This document shows, piece after piece, positions 9,060 to 17,747 of a DNA stretch of 64,000 nt; the first letter of the stretch is position 1; each line of letters opens with the position of its first letter. The position numbers were made by a program, and so were the translations under genes. The stretch covers positions 186,001-250,000 of the forward strand of contig NZ_CP098480.1 in the NCBI RefSeq assembly GCF_023702715.1, given 5' to 3'. The DNA comes from Acinetobacter sp. C32I. Lineage in GTDB: Bacteria; Pseudomonadota; Gammaproteobacteria; Pseudomonadales; Moraxellaceae. The notes below the pieces were generated by a model that did not search any database, was not told where the DNA came from, and worked only from the letters and a program-made list of their open reading frames with translations.

Positions 9060-9075
9060 ATGAACTACCGTTCAT
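9060..9075. promoter_or_regulatory. Perfect inverted repeat ahead of the 9090 gene
   Basis: ATGAAC at 9060-9065 and GTTCAT at 9070-9075 flank TACC. It sits between the Thg1-like gene and the next start, 4 bases before its GGAG. It could be an operator for the downstream DNA-binding-like protein or a small RNA hairpin setting its expression. Confidence 0.35.
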
Positions 9076-9089
9076 AATGGAGTTGTAAG

Positions 9090-9593
9090 TTGAAAATTTC
9101 TTATATTTTTACATGTGGCCGATTAGAGTCTTTATTTAAGATTCTCTGCCTCACTCAACAAGGTGAGAAAAAGGTCGAGTCAAAAGAAAAAGTCGTTGAA
9201 CAATATAGAAAAGATATCGCTTTAGGGCGTCCTTTTGAAGAAACTGAACTTTATCAAATAATTGAGCAAAGTGAAGAAAAAATTGTCATTAACCGCCTAA
9301 GTAATATTCTTCGAGAAAAACCTACTCAGCAGAAGGGTAGCTTTGATGCAGATGAATATAAGACAGGTGCATGGTCTGAGTTTAGTGATTATAAGCTGGC
9401 AGTTCGATTCTCTAATGCGAAAACTGAGTTAAGTGAAAAGCACTTTGCGAAAACAGGTGAATACATGACCAGTCGTGGTATCGCAAAATTGACAGGTTTC
9501 AATCCAAGCAACATTAAGAATATGTTGCATCATAAAAGAAGTGTGGTGAAAAAAATGCTCACGACATTGGAAAAATTAGCCAGAGAGTATTGA
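9090..9593 (+). CDS. Unknown protein with C-terminal helix-turn-helix-like region, third gene of the Thg1 cassette
   Basis: I do not recognise this 167-residue protein. Residues about 55-85 are charged and probably helical. The C-terminal 45 residues (TSRGIAKLTGFNPSNIKNML, then KRSVVKKMLTTLEKLAREY) look like a helix-turn-helix of the phage-repressor kind. The start is a TTG with GGAG seven bases upstream; no ATG occurs before residue 120. It lies 40 bases after the Thg1-like gene in the same direction and shares its AT-rich composition, so it is probably a regulator or partner of the cassette. Confidence 0.6.
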   Translation: MKISYIFTCGRLESLFKILCLTQQGEKKVESKEKVVEQYRKDIALGRPFEETELYQIIEQSEEKIVINRLSNILREKPTQQKGSFDADEYKTGAWSEFSDYKLAVRFSNAKTELSEKHFAKTGEYMTSRGIAKLTGFNPSNIKNMLHHKRSVVKKMLTTLEKLAREY

Positions 9594-9708
9594 TCTTGAA
9601 ATGGATGCAGAGGAAAACTATTGCTCTGCATCTCTACTCATTAATATTTTAATTATCAAATAATTATATTGTATTTTTTAATAATATATAAATAAAAAGG
9701 AGTGAATC

Positions 9709-10032
9709 ATGTGGGTGGTTAAAGCAGCCAATGGCTGTGCATGGTTAAGTATTCTGCTTATAGTTGCGGCTACAGGCTTTTCAATTTATGTTCTCAGTAT
9801 TCCATGTACAACGGATCGAATCTGTGAAATGCCCCCAATTCATTTATTCTTTTTTTTGATACTGTTGGTCTCGACTGTTTGTAATCTTATCGGCATGGTA
9901 CTGTCGGCGATAGCAAAGGAGGATGAGCAACCCATTAAAGAATCAGCAAAAGCAGCATTGTTTTTTAATGGGAAAGTGATTGCATTTAACTTGGTATGTA
10001 CGCTATTCCTGCTTTTTATTTTAATGGTCTAG
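9709..10032 (+). CDS. Small inner-membrane protein of unknown function
   Basis: The 107-residue protein has three predicted membrane segments: about residues 10-30, 45-68 and 85-107. A CxxxxxxC pair lies in the first external loop (PCTTDRICEMPP). The ribosome site AAGGAG stands 8 bases before the ATG. The family is not recognised. It ends 8 bases before the convergent DMT exporter gene. Confidence 0.65.
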   Translation: MWVVKAANGCAWLSILLIVAATGFSIYVLSIPCTTDRICEMPPIHLFFFLILLVSTVCNLIGMVLSAIAKEDEQPIKESAKAALFFNGKVIAFNLVCTLFLLFILMV

Positions 10033-10040
10033 AACACCTT

Positions 10041-10967
10041 TTAGCTGATTTGTTTTGAACGATCTGCTTTAGACAATACCGCCAGACAAACAAAAATCAA
10101 AGCCATGCCAACCCAACCAATCAGGGCGAGTTGTTCACCGACTAATAATACTGCAAATAGTGCGGCAACCAGTGGTTCAAACAGGGTCAGTGTGGTGGCG
10201 GTACTGGCTGAAATGGTCTTTAAGGCATAACCAAATAACAGATAACCGAGAAACATTGGAATCAGCATCATATAGCCCACTACATATAAATTCACAGGCT
10301 CGTCAAAAAGATTCGAACCTGTAAAAAATAAGGTAGGTAATAAGATTAAAGCGCCGAAGCCAAAAATTAATCCCATCGAAGCCTTTGAGTCGACCCCACG
10401 GTCAATCATCTTTTTTGCAGCCCAAGAATATAACGAATAGGTTAGGGCAGCGATCATTCCAAGAATAATGCCAATGCTTTTTTGGTCTGCCGCAATTGTT
10501 TGTGCAGATGCTTGGGAGTGTGACTCTCCTAGAGAGAGCAAAAGGACACCAGCGACACCAAAAATAAAGCTAATAAACCACTTGCCTGACAGTGCTTTTT
10601 TATCAAAGAACTTTTCCAGTAATGCAGTAAATAACGGGGCTGAACCGATTGAAACCACGGTACCAATGGTAATCCCTGCCATACGCATTGACGAATAGAA
10701 TGCCAATGGATAAATCGCAACCGAGACCATGCCAATCAACAATAATGGATAGTAAGCGCGAATTTGTGGTAAATGACTGCGGATATTTTTATGGGCCAAT
10801 AGAGCTTGTAACAATCCACCGCCGCCCATTGCGATTGCGCCAATCGCTAAAGGGCTTAAATTTGGTGCATAAGAGGCGGCGGTACCAGTCGTTCCCCATA
10901 AAATAGAAGCAACTAAAACCGCAATAAAACCAGAGTGAGAACTGAGCTTTAAAGATGTATTACTCAC
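10041..10967 (-). CDS. EamA/DMT family transporter
   Basis: The 308-residue protein has ten predicted transmembrane helices arranged as two EamA repeats. The first opens GFIAVLVASILWGTTGTAA and the second IGIILGMIAALTYSLYSW, with LFEPLVAALFAVLLVGEQL near the end, as in the RhaT/YdcZ-type drug/metabolite transporters. It probably exports a metabolite or toxic compound. Its ATG overlaps the stop codon of the upstream TetR gene by four bases (ATGA), so the two are translationally coupled and the regulator very likely controls the exporter. Confidence 0.88.
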   Translation of the reverse strand: MSNTSLKLSSHSGFIAVLVASILWGTTGTAASYAPNLSPLAIGAIAMGGGGLLQALLAHKNIRSHLPQIRAYYPLLLIGMVSVAIYPLAFYSSMRMAGITIGTVVSIGSAPLFTALLEKFFDKKALSGKWFISFIFGVAGVLLLSLGESHSQASAQTIAADQKSIGIILGMIAALTYSLYSWAAKKMIDRGVDSKASMGLIFGFGALILLPTLFFTGSNLFDEPVNLYVVGYMMLIPMFLGYLLFGYALKTISASTATTLTLFEPLVAALFAVLLVGEQLALIGWVGMALIFVCLAVLSKADRSKQIS

Positions 10968-11542
10968 TTTGAAACCTCTTGTTCTAATAGGTTGTGAACC
11001 ATTTGTTTTGCGGCAAATACTTTGTCGCTGGAACTTTCTAAACCGGCACGGGCAATAGAACCTTCCAAGATAAATGAAAGCAGTAATGCCAGTTCTCTGA
11101 CCCGTTGTGGCTTAATGCTGAGTTGCTGCAAATGACCCGCTAAAATGGCTTCGATTTCATCTTTATGCTGTTTAACCGCCAAACGTTCGGGGCTATGTGC
11201 GGGGAATTCTGCGGCTGCATTGAGTAGCCCACAACCACGGAAACCTTTTTCATAAGCGAATTCGGCATGATCTTGATAGGCATCAAAAACTGCCAAAATA
11301 CCGTCAATCGGGGTTTGGATTTGAGCTTTTCTCTTTTCGTATAAATCTAGCCATTCTTGATGGCGGGCTTCGATATAGCAGGTGATCAGATCTGATTTAG
11401 TGGCAAAGTTATTGTACAACGACATTTTGGCGACGTTAGCTTTCTCTGTGATGCTGTTGATACCTGTACTACTGATGCCATCGTTATAAAACAGAGTAGA
11501 TGCTGCATCCAAGATTTTTTGTTTTGCTGATTTCGAGCTCAT
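10964..11542 (-). CDS. TetR/AcrR family transcriptional regulator of the DMT exporter
   Basis: The 192-residue protein has an N-terminal TetR helix-turn-helix: ILDAASTLFYNDGISSTGIN, then KANVAKMSLYNNFATKSDLI. The C-terminal ligand domain resembles the TetR_C branch with FRGCGLLNAAAEF, shared with many drug- and aldehyde-sensing repressors. The leader upstream of its start contains TAGGTAGGTCGGTATAC on the coding strand (about 11555-11571), a GGT-rich repeat that could be its own operator, although it is not a clean palindrome. Confidence 0.9.
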   Translation of the reverse strand: MSSKSAKQKILDAASTLFYNDGISSTGINSITEKANVAKMSLYNNFATKSDLITCYIEARHQEWLDLYEKRKAQIQTPIDGILAVFDAYQDHAEFAYEKGFRGCGLLNAAAEFPAHSPERLAVKQHKDEIEAILAGHLQQLSIKPQRVRELALLLSFILEGSIARAGLESSSDKVFAAKQMVHNLLEQEVSK

Positions 11543-11687
11543 AAGAACATATATTTATGTATACCGACCTACCTAATTTTATGGAAAAGTAAATTATTTG
11601 CAAGGAAAAATTGGAATTTCATTGAATTCTGATGAACAGGATGGCATCGATTAAAACGCCGACATTGCGCTTTAATCGATAGATGGA

Positions 11688-12230
11688 TTATTCAATATTT
11701 TTCTTACTGTGGATAAAAGCCAATCCATACACAGGCCATTTCTTTTCTGATTTAAGGTTGTTGACCAGCCATGCAACCAGTACCAATGCAATTGAACCGA
11801 GCAGCACCGGGAAGAATAAGAAACTCCAGTGATATTGAATGGTATTGGCCGTTAGCAAAATCACCAATGGATTTGCGCCAGCAGGTGGATGAACGCAACG
11901 TAGAAGTTGCATGGCAGCGATGGCACAGCCAACTGATAGAGCAATGCTCAGAGTCGTGACACCAAAAACTTTAAGGAACAGTAAACCAATAAAAGCCGAA
12001 ACAAAATGCCCTAAAATCACATTGCGAGGTTGCGCCAAGGGAGATTGAGATACGGCATATAGAATGACGCAGCTTGCACCGAATGGTGCCATGATGAATA
12101 AATTGTGGGTGAATTTACTGAGCAGGATTAAGATCAAGATGCTTAATGTGCCACCTATTAAACTTCTTATAATATCAATGGATTGGGGTATGGGGGAAAG
12201 ATGTTCTCTACCGTTGAATAAAGATAACAT
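11688..12230 (-). CDS. HPP family membrane protein
   Basis: The 180-residue product carries the HPP signature CVHPPAGANPLVILL inside a bundle of four predicted membrane helices (from IIRSLIGGTLSILIL onward). HPP proteins are inner-membrane proteins; some transport nitrite, most are uncharacterised. The ATG at 12230 is preceded by GAGATCACC and is preferred over an in-frame start at 12338, which would run back through the operator and over the start of the divergent TetR gene. Confidence 0.85.
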   Translation of the reverse strand: MLSLFNGREHLSPIPQSIDIIRSLIGGTLSILILILLSKFTHNLFIMAPFGASCVILYAVSQSPLAQPRNVILGHFVSAFIGLLFLKVFGVTTLSIALSVGCAIAAMQLLRCVHPPAGANPLVILLTANTIQYHWSFLFFPVLLGSIALVLVAWLVNNLKSEKKWPVYGLAFIHSKKNIE

Positions 12231-12280
12231 GGTGATCTCTCTGCGAGGTTGCTTTACGTCGATAATAGAACTAAAATTAT

Positions 12281-12304
12281 AAATAGTACAGATCTGTACT
12301 ATTT
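12281..12304. promoter_or_regulatory. Perfect 24-bp palindromic operator between HPP and TetR genes
   Basis: Twelve bases on each side of 12292/12293 are exact complements; the core is AGTACAGATCTGTACT. The site lies 51 bases before the HPP start on one side and 17 bases before the TetR start on the other. Its length and symmetry are typical of a TetR dimer (or pair of dimers) operator, so the downstream regulator probably represses both genes from here. Confidence 0.75.
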
Positions 12305-12321
12305 TGATTGAGTAAATTTTT

Positions 12322-12882
12322 ATGTCAAAGTCAGCCAATAAAATTTTGCATACTGCAGAAAAATTATTTTATGAAAATAGTTTTGTTGGGGTGGGGGTTG
12401 ACCTGATTCGGGATGAGTCAGGCTGTTCAAAAACTACCATGTACACCTATTTCAAAAACAAGAATCAATTGGTGAAATCGGTCTTAGAAGCGCGGGATGA
12501 AAAGTTCAGACAGCGTCTGTTGGATTATGTTGCAGATGCAACAGGGCGAGAGGCATTGAACAGGCTGATCGATTGGCATTTATTATGGTTTCAAGAAGAT
12601 AATTTTAAAGGCTGCTTATTTGTCAGAGCGGTAGCGGAGTCGCATTTGGGCGATCAAGACATTATCTCCGTGTCAAAAGAACACAAGGTTTGGATTAGAA
12701 ACTTAATCACAGCATATCTGCAATCTTATTCAAAGGCAGAAATGTTGGTTGAAGTGACGTATACGCTGATTGAAGGACTCATTAGCCGATTTTTGGTGGA
12801 AGGTTATGATGCAAAGGTGGCAGCCGAGATTAAGGATTCAATTAATCAAATGATTGATGCGTTTAAGCCAACAGCACTGTAA
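12322..12882 (+). CDS. TetR/AcrR family transcriptional regulator, divergent from the HPP gene
   Basis: The 186-residue protein begins with a TetR DNA-binding domain: ILHTAEKLFYENSFVGVGVD, then ESGCSKTTMYTYFKNKNQLV. The C-terminal domain has FKGCLFVRAVAESH, the branch also seen in the exporter regulator at 10964-11542. It starts 17 bases from a perfect 24-bp palindrome and is divergent from the HPP gene, which is the likely target. No strong ribosome site is seen, fitting low expression. Confidence 0.9.
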   Translation: MSKSANKILHTAEKLFYENSFVGVGVDLIRDESGCSKTTMYTYFKNKNQLVKSVLEARDEKFRQRLLDYVADATGREALNRLIDWHLLWFQEDNFKGCLFVRAVAESHLGDQDIISVSKEHKVWIRNLITAYLQSYSKAEMLVEVTYTLIEGLISRFLVEGYDAKVAAEIKDSINQMIDAFKPTAL

Positions 12883-12955
12883 AGATTGTTTGCAAACTCC
12901 TTTTCATCTTATGTGAGTAAGCCTTTGATCAAGTGCAAAGGCTTACGGTTGTTAT

Positions 12956-14056
12956 TTATTGTTTAAATGTGCTTTGATCTTCTACATCCACATATTCGAT
13001 ATAACCACGACCTTGAACGGGGTTGTTTAAATATTCACCTGTAAACGTGTAGGCACTGGCATAACCAACACCATGACCATAACGGAATGGGCTGTCAATT
13101 TCTGCAGTGATCTCGAGTACCTTTTGATCGGCATTATCTTTGACTGACCAAGAGAACAATTGTGGTAAACGCATTTTCTTGCCGCTTGGTGAAACATAAT
13201 CATCAACTTGATGAGCAATCACTTTGAACTCTACATTTGTATAGACTTCGGCTGGCTGGTCAGTATGGCGAACATGCAGACTATAGGCGGCAGGTTGCCC
13301 CAGTATATCGGCTTTGGTGAGCAGTAATTGGGTGGTCTCAGTTAAGTTAATAATTTGATAGGTAAAGAAATCGAGTGGTAATTTATAGGGTTCAGGCAGA
13401 AGTTTTTTCACCACGCCATGTGCGCCTGTTGCACGGGCATATTCATAGGTACATAAGCCTTCGGCAGGCGTGATTTTCCCTTGATATTCAAGTTGACCCT
13501 TAAAGCTTGCCAATAAACTAAAATGATCGTAAATCGGGGTTTTGATAAACCATGAAATTTGATCGCTGACATCTAACTCAAACTCAAAGCTAAGCCCATG
13601 ATAGGCACCTTTGAGATGAATATTTGGTAATGTACCTTGAATTGAAACTTCCTGACCCAGTTCGATCAGTGTGCCATCTTGTTGAATATTGGCAGTTTCG
13701 GGCATGATATAGGCTTTTAACAGGTGTTCCTCTACAGCCGCAGTACTGGAAAAGAAGGTTGCACTTTGTCTCGGGTCACCTAGGGTAATATCATCGTGGT
13801 CAAAGGCCAATGCGCCAGGTGTACCCAGTAAGATCATAATATTTAAATAACGATGAGGCTCAGGCAGGAGTGGAAAGAAAATTCCATAATGCGTCCACGT
13901 ATAAAATTTTTCTTCTGTGCGTGGGCGAATAATTTCAGGTTCTGAAAACGGCAGGGTAGAATATTTTACGGCTTTATCAAGCGTCCCTTGCGCAAGCAAT
14001 AAGCTTTTACCCAAAATTTTGCTGGTCAGGGATGTTGGTGGCAATTGTTTCTTCAT
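12956..14056 (-). CDS. Conserved protein of unknown function, all-beta lipocalin/AttH-like in appearance
   Basis: The protein (366 residues from ATG 14056, which has AGGA six bases upstream; a TTG at 14074 is also in frame) has no signal peptide or membrane helix. The sequence is predicted mostly beta with repeated amphipathic strands (HLKGAYHGLSFEFELDV, LEYQGKITPAEGLCTYEYARATG, GRGYIEYVDVED). This pattern and length recall the two-lobed lipocalin-like AttH/CrtC fold, but I see no decisive motif and give no function. It stands alone between a TetR gene and a DUF815 gene. Confidence 0.6.
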   Translation of the reverse strand: MKKQLPPTSLTSKILGKSLLLAQGTLDKAVKYSTLPFSEPEIIRPRTEEKFYTWTHYGIFFPLLPEPHRYLNIMILLGTPGALAFDHDDITLGDPRQSATFFSSTAAVEEHLLKAYIMPETANIQQDGTLIELGQEVSIQGTLPNIHLKGAYHGLSFEFELDVSDQISWFIKTPIYDHFSLLASFKGQLEYQGKITPAEGLCTYEYARATGAHGVVKKLLPEPYKLPLDFFTYQIINLTETTQLLLTKADILGQPAAYSLHVRHTDQPAEVYTNVEFKVIAHQVDDYVSPSGKKMRLPQLFSWSVKDNADQKVLEITAEIDSPFRYGHGVGYASAYTFTGEYLNNPVQGRGYIEYVDVEDQSTFKQ

Positions 14057-14157
14057 CTTGTTTCCTAAACTCAATCCATGCTGTGACAGCTAGAGTATGA
14101 GAAACAATTGCCGATGCTAAGCGGAAATGAGGACAAAGCTACAGCTTTTCAGGACAT

Positions 14158-15048
14158 TTACGCAGTTGCTTTGTTTGACAGTTTTTCTAGGTTTTGTGAA
14201 CCAATCCAGTGCTTTGAGAACTGATAGGCAGCACGACCAGAGCGTTGCCCTCGTGCCTGACACCATTTCAAACTTTCACCACGAACCAGATCGTTATAGT
14301 CCAAATTGGCTTTGACAATATAATGTTCAACGATGGCTAAATAGAGCTGTTGGTCCATTGGGTAGAAGGAGAGCCATAGACCAAAACGATCAGAAAGCGA
14401 GATTTTTTCCTCGATGGCTTCCTGTGGATGGAGTTCTGTATATTGCGGCACATCGACCTTACGCACAGGTGTATTTTCATGCATAAACTCAGGCAGTAAA
14501 TGACGACGGTTACTGGTGGCATAGATAATAAAATTGCTCGAACCAGATTGCAGTGAACCATCCAACACACTTTTTAAGCTACGGTAGTTTTCATCTTCAG
14601 CATTGAAGGCGAGATCATCACAATAGACAATAAATTTTTCAGGACGATGCTCAATCAGTTTTTGAATTTTAGGTAAATCCGATAAATCATCACGTTCAAT
14701 CTCGATCAAACGTAAACCCTGAGCAGAATATTCAGTCAATAGGGCGCGTACAATCGATGACTTTCCTGTACCACGAGAACCTGTCAGCAACACATCATTG
14801 GCAGGTAAGCCATTCAGAAACTGCAACGTATTTTGAATGATTTTTTCTTTTTGGCGCTCAATTCCCTTTAAGTCTTCCAGATACATTTTCTTGGGTTGTT
14901 GTATGGCGACCAGTTGCTGATTTTCCCAACGGAATGCGATTGCAGAGAAATCCGTGGGTTGCTTTGGCTCTGGGAGAACTTGCTGGAGCTGTGTTAGTAC
15001 ACTAGATAAAGATTGCAGAATAGATTCGGGTAAATCAAGGATAGCCAT
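14158..15048 (-). CDS. DUF815 family ATP-binding protein
   Basis: At 296 residues this matches the DUF815 group of AAA-like ATPases. The Walker A motif is LTGSRGTGKSSIVRALL at about residue 92, the Walker B region is FIVYCDDLAF and a sensor-1-type Asn is in IIYATSNRRHLLPEF. The C-terminal part (LSLSDRFGLWLSFYP-type region) is also family-specific. The cellular role is not known. It is transcribed away from the patatin gene. Confidence 0.85.
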   Translation of the reverse strand: MAILDLPESILQSLSSVLTQLQQVLPEPKQPTDFSAIAFRWENQQLVAIQQPKKMYLEDLKGIERQKEKIIQNTLQFLNGLPANDVLLTGSRGTGKSSIVRALLTEYSAQGLRLIEIERDDLSDLPKIQKLIEHRPEKFIVYCDDLAFNAEDENYRSLKSVLDGSLQSGSSNFIIYATSNRRHLLPEFMHENTPVRKVDVPQYTELHPQEAIEEKISLSDRFGLWLSFYPMDQQLYLAIVEHYIVKANLDYNDLVRGESLKWCQARGQRSGRAAYQFSKHWIGSQNLEKLSNKATA

Positions 15049-15222
15049 ACATATAAACCAAACTCAATGATGAATAGGGATACTATCACTGCTATTACCG
15101 AAATAAAGAAAATATCATCAGAAATATCGAAATAAATCGATTTTACCCTTGATTGTTGTTACAGCTTTTTGCATTGTATAGGTGCAAGCGTATAAAAAAT
15201 AAGCTGAAATGTAGGATTGCAA

Positions 15223-16731
15223 ATGTTCAATAGAGTTCAAGAGAAAAAGAATACATATCAGACACATAGAGTTGATGTGTTGCAAGAACGCCTACGACAT
15301 GCAAGCTCTTATACAGAATGGAAAGAAATTGCACTAAAACTGGATGAAGAATCTGGGCACGAAGCGTGGAAATATGACAATGAATCGCCTTATTTTGATG
15401 CGGAAATCCTTTCGAAACGCTATAACTTATTAAAAAAATATCGTATGCAGCATCGAACGCTCGATCTGATTTATGTATTGCGAGAAGGTCTGTCTTATGA
15501 CTTCGCCAATATTGGGCATCCAATGTTGTTCGCCGAAACCTATATTGGTACTAAAAAAATCATCGAAAACTATGTTGAGGAAATGAGTGATTGTTTACGT
15601 TACTTAGCTTCGAGTGAATGTATTACTTTTCAGTTAAAAGAGAAAATCCAGTTTTTTGAGGAATGCCAAAAAGCCTATGGTCAACCAGCTTTGATGTTTT
15701 CAGGTGGTGCAACTTTGGGTTTATTCCATACTGGTGTTTGTAAGGCGCTCTTGGAGCAGGATTTGATGCCGCAAGTTTTATCAGGTTCAAGTGCTGGGGC
15801 AATCATGACAGGCATGTTAGGAGTGTCTACACCGGATAAAGTGCCTGAATTGCTGCAAGGTGAACACTTTTTTAGTGATGCCTTTAAGTTTAGGAAAATC
15901 AGTGAATTGATTCGGGGCCGTGGTGGGGTTGCGGATGTGATGTATTTAAAAAAATTCCTGATGCAGAATTTGGGTGATGTTACTTTTGCCGAGGCATATC
16001 AGCAGTCCAAACGACATATTAATATTGTGATTGCGCCTTATAATACGGCACAAAACCCGCGCATTATGAATGCATTGACTGCACCAAATGTGTTGGTGTG
16101 GAGTGCGGTGCTGGCTTCTTGTGCTGTGCCTGTATTATTTCCACCGGTGCATTTGACCAGTAAACGCTATGATGGACAACACACCCCGTATCTTGCCAAT
16201 ACCAAATGGGTGGATGGCAGTATGCGCAGTGATTTTCCGCAGGAGAAAATGGCGCGGCTGTATAATATTAATTACACCATTGCCAGTCAGGTCAATCCAC
16301 ATATTGTGCCGTTTATGCAAAGTGACAGTAATCGTTTTCGTCGCGATGTACTCAGTTGGCCAGAGCGAATTATTCGCCATCAAGGCAAAACCATTGCTTT
16401 GGATGTGATGGACTTAACCCGAAGCTATATGGGCAGTTTTTTCCCGATTCGCCGGATGCTTGATCATGGTTACGGGATTTTAGGGCAGCGTTATTATGGC
16501 GATGTGAATATCATTGCCAAATATGGTTTCAGACACTATAGCTATATGCTGCAAAATCCACGTCCGAAACTGTTTAAAGTATTGCAACAAGAGGGTGAGC
16601 GGGCAACGTGGCCCAAAATCGCCTCAATTGAAATTCATGCGCGGATTGGTAAAACCATTGAGCATTGTTTAACATCATTGCGAAAGCAGGACGAAAAGCA
16701 GCAGAATGAGTTTTACTACGTGGATCTCTAA
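15223..16731 (+). CDS. Patatin-like phospholipase with N-terminal DUF3336 domain
   Basis: The 502-residue protein has a DUF3336 region (about 20-160), then a patatin core. The oxyanion loop is in SGGATLGLFHTGV, the nucleophile in the GXSXG motif GSSAG (around residue 194), and the catalytic Asp in WVDGSMRSD. This domain order is that of bacterial and fungal triacylglycerol or phospholipid lipases. No signal peptide is present, so action is cytoplasmic or on the inner membrane. The ATG at 15223 has AGGA six bases upstream and beats a TTG two codons earlier. The last 26 bases overlap the following kinase gene. Confidence 0.9.
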   Translation: MFNRVQEKKNTYQTHRVDVLQERLRHASSYTEWKEIALKLDEESGHEAWKYDNESPYFDAEILSKRYNLLKKYRMQHRTLDLIYVLREGLSYDFANIGHPMLFAETYIGTKKIIENYVEEMSDCLRYLASSECITFQLKEKIQFFEECQKAYGQPALMFSGGATLGLFHTGVCKALLEQDLMPQVLSGSSAGAIMTGMLGVSTPDKVPELLQGEHFFSDAFKFRKISELIRGRGGVADVMYLKKFLMQNLGDVTFAEAYQQSKRHINIVIAPYNTAQNPRIMNALTAPNVLVWSAVLASCAVPVLFPPVHLTSKRYDGQHTPYLANTKWVDGSMRSDFPQEKMARLYNINYTIASQVNPHIVPFMQSDSNRFRRDVLSWPERIIRHQGKTIALDVMDLTRSYMGSFFPIRRMLDHGYGILGQRYYGDVNIIAKYGFRHYSYMLQNPRPKLFKVLQQEGERATWPKIASIEIHARIGKTIEHCLTSLRKQDEKQQNEFYYVDL

Positions 16732-17530
16732 TCCAAAGATTCAACTTGAAGATTTAAGGCTAAGGACTAAAGCGCAAAGCTATGCCTTTGGGCGGCGTGT
16801 CTATACCTTCCAAGTTGATCAACAATGTTATTGGCTGAAATTTCATCAAACCAATGATCAGCCTGTTTTAGCACAGGCTTTCCAACGAGAGTTAGCTTTT
16901 TATCGGCGCTGTCAGCAGCCAGAACAACAGTTTTTATTACCATTCCAAATGCTTCCATTGCGTCATCTTATCGATGAATTAGATCAAGATGGGATAGGGG
17001 TGATTACGGTTGATTCACATGATTTTTTTGCTGAAGCTCCTATTTCCGAGAATATTGAACAGATCAGACAAAAGATTTTTTTGGCCTTAGATGCACTGGA
17101 TGCATTGCACCAATTCGGGTGGGTGCATGGTGATTTAAAGGCTGAACATTTCCGTTTATACGGTCATTCGTGCAGATTAATCGATTTTGAGCAATGTTTT
17201 AGAGTTGGGCAGCCCATGCAGAGCTTGGATGCGACACCACACTATATGGCCCCTGAACTTTTCCAAGGGGTAAGCAAAAGCATTCAAAGTGATTTATATG
17301 CTTTGGGGATCATTGTGTATGAGTGGTTGACTCAATCTCGATTAAAGGCAAGTACTTATCACGATTGGGCCGTTTTGCATTGCCAGCAACTCTACATTCA
17401 GCTTCCAATTGAATTTGAGCCTTTTCTGTCTTTGCTCAATGGGTTAACTCAAAAGCATGTTAATCAACGTTTTAATTCAGTTTTAGCTGCAAAGAACAGT
17501 CTAAATGCAATTGATTTGTCGCAAAAATAA
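16706..17530 (+). CDS. Serine/threonine-kinase-like protein with altered catalytic loop
   Basis: The 274-residue protein has a eukaryotic-type kinase fold. A strand with a candidate ATP-binding Lys lies in CYWLKFH, the catalytic loop is HGDLKAEHF, the DFG position reads DFE, and activation-segment YMAPELF and helix-F SDLYALGIIVYEWL are clear. The loop Asn that normally binds magnesium is His, and DFG is DFE, so activity may be weak or unusual. The start lies 26 bases inside the patatin gene in another frame, so the two are co-transcribed and probably work together. Confidence 0.8.
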   Translation: MSFTTWISNPKIQLEDLRLRTKAQSYAFGRRVYTFQVDQQCYWLKFHQTNDQPVLAQAFQRELAFYRRCQQPEQQFLLPFQMLPLRHLIDELDQDGIGVITVDSHDFFAEAPISENIEQIRQKIFLALDALDALHQFGWVHGDLKAEHFRLYGHSCRLIDFEQCFRVGQPMQSLDATPHYMAPELFQGVSKSIQSDLYALGIIVYEWLTQSRLKASTYHDWAVLHCQQLYIQLPIEFEPFLSLLNGLTQKHVNQRFNSVLAAKNSLNAIDLSQK

Positions 17531-17590
17531 ACATGTATATCGAATTTGAATATTATGTGTTCAGTTGGTTGGTTTTTTTAGGTGAAAGAC

Positions 17591-17619
17591 TTGTCATGCT
17601 GCATGTTTCTCACTAATAT
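17591..17619 (+). promoter_or_regulatory. Promoter of first tRNA-Leu/tRNA-Trp unit
   Basis: TTGTCA at 17591-17596 and TAATAT at 17614-17619, with a 17-base spacer, lie 11 bases before the mature tRNA 5' end. The same arrangement recurs in front of the second unit. Confidence 0.75.
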
Positions 17620-17630
17620 GCATACCCATC

Positions 17631-17715
17631 GGGGGCGTGGCGAAATTGGTAGACGCACTGGATTTAGGTTCCAGCGCCGCAAGGTGTAAGAGTTCGAGTC
17701 TCTTCGCCCCCACCA
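17631..17715 (+). tRNA. tRNA-Leu(TAG), copy 1
   Basis: The acceptor GGGGGCG pairs with CGCCCCC, the long variable arm is that of a class II tRNA, the loop TTTAGGT gives anticodon TAG at 17665-17667 (leucine, CUA), and CCA is encoded at 17713-17715. Length is 85 bases. The second copy at 18009-18093 is identical. Confidence 0.97.
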
Positions 17716-17720
17716 TATTT

Positions 17721-17747
17721 AAAAAGCAAGTTTAACTTGCTTTTTTT
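17721..17747 (+). terminator. Terminator-like hairpin between tRNA-Leu and tRNA-Trp, copy 1
   Basis: AAAAAGCAAG at 17721-17730 pairs with CTTGCTTTTT at 17736-17745, followed by further T residues. It could end part of the transcripts before tRNA-Trp. It is not well kept in copy 2. Confidence 0.6.

Noticed and set aside
11543..11687. Clean TetR palindrome for the exporter regulator
   Set aside because: Only an imperfect GGT repeat is present, so it is noted under the gene but not listed as an operator.
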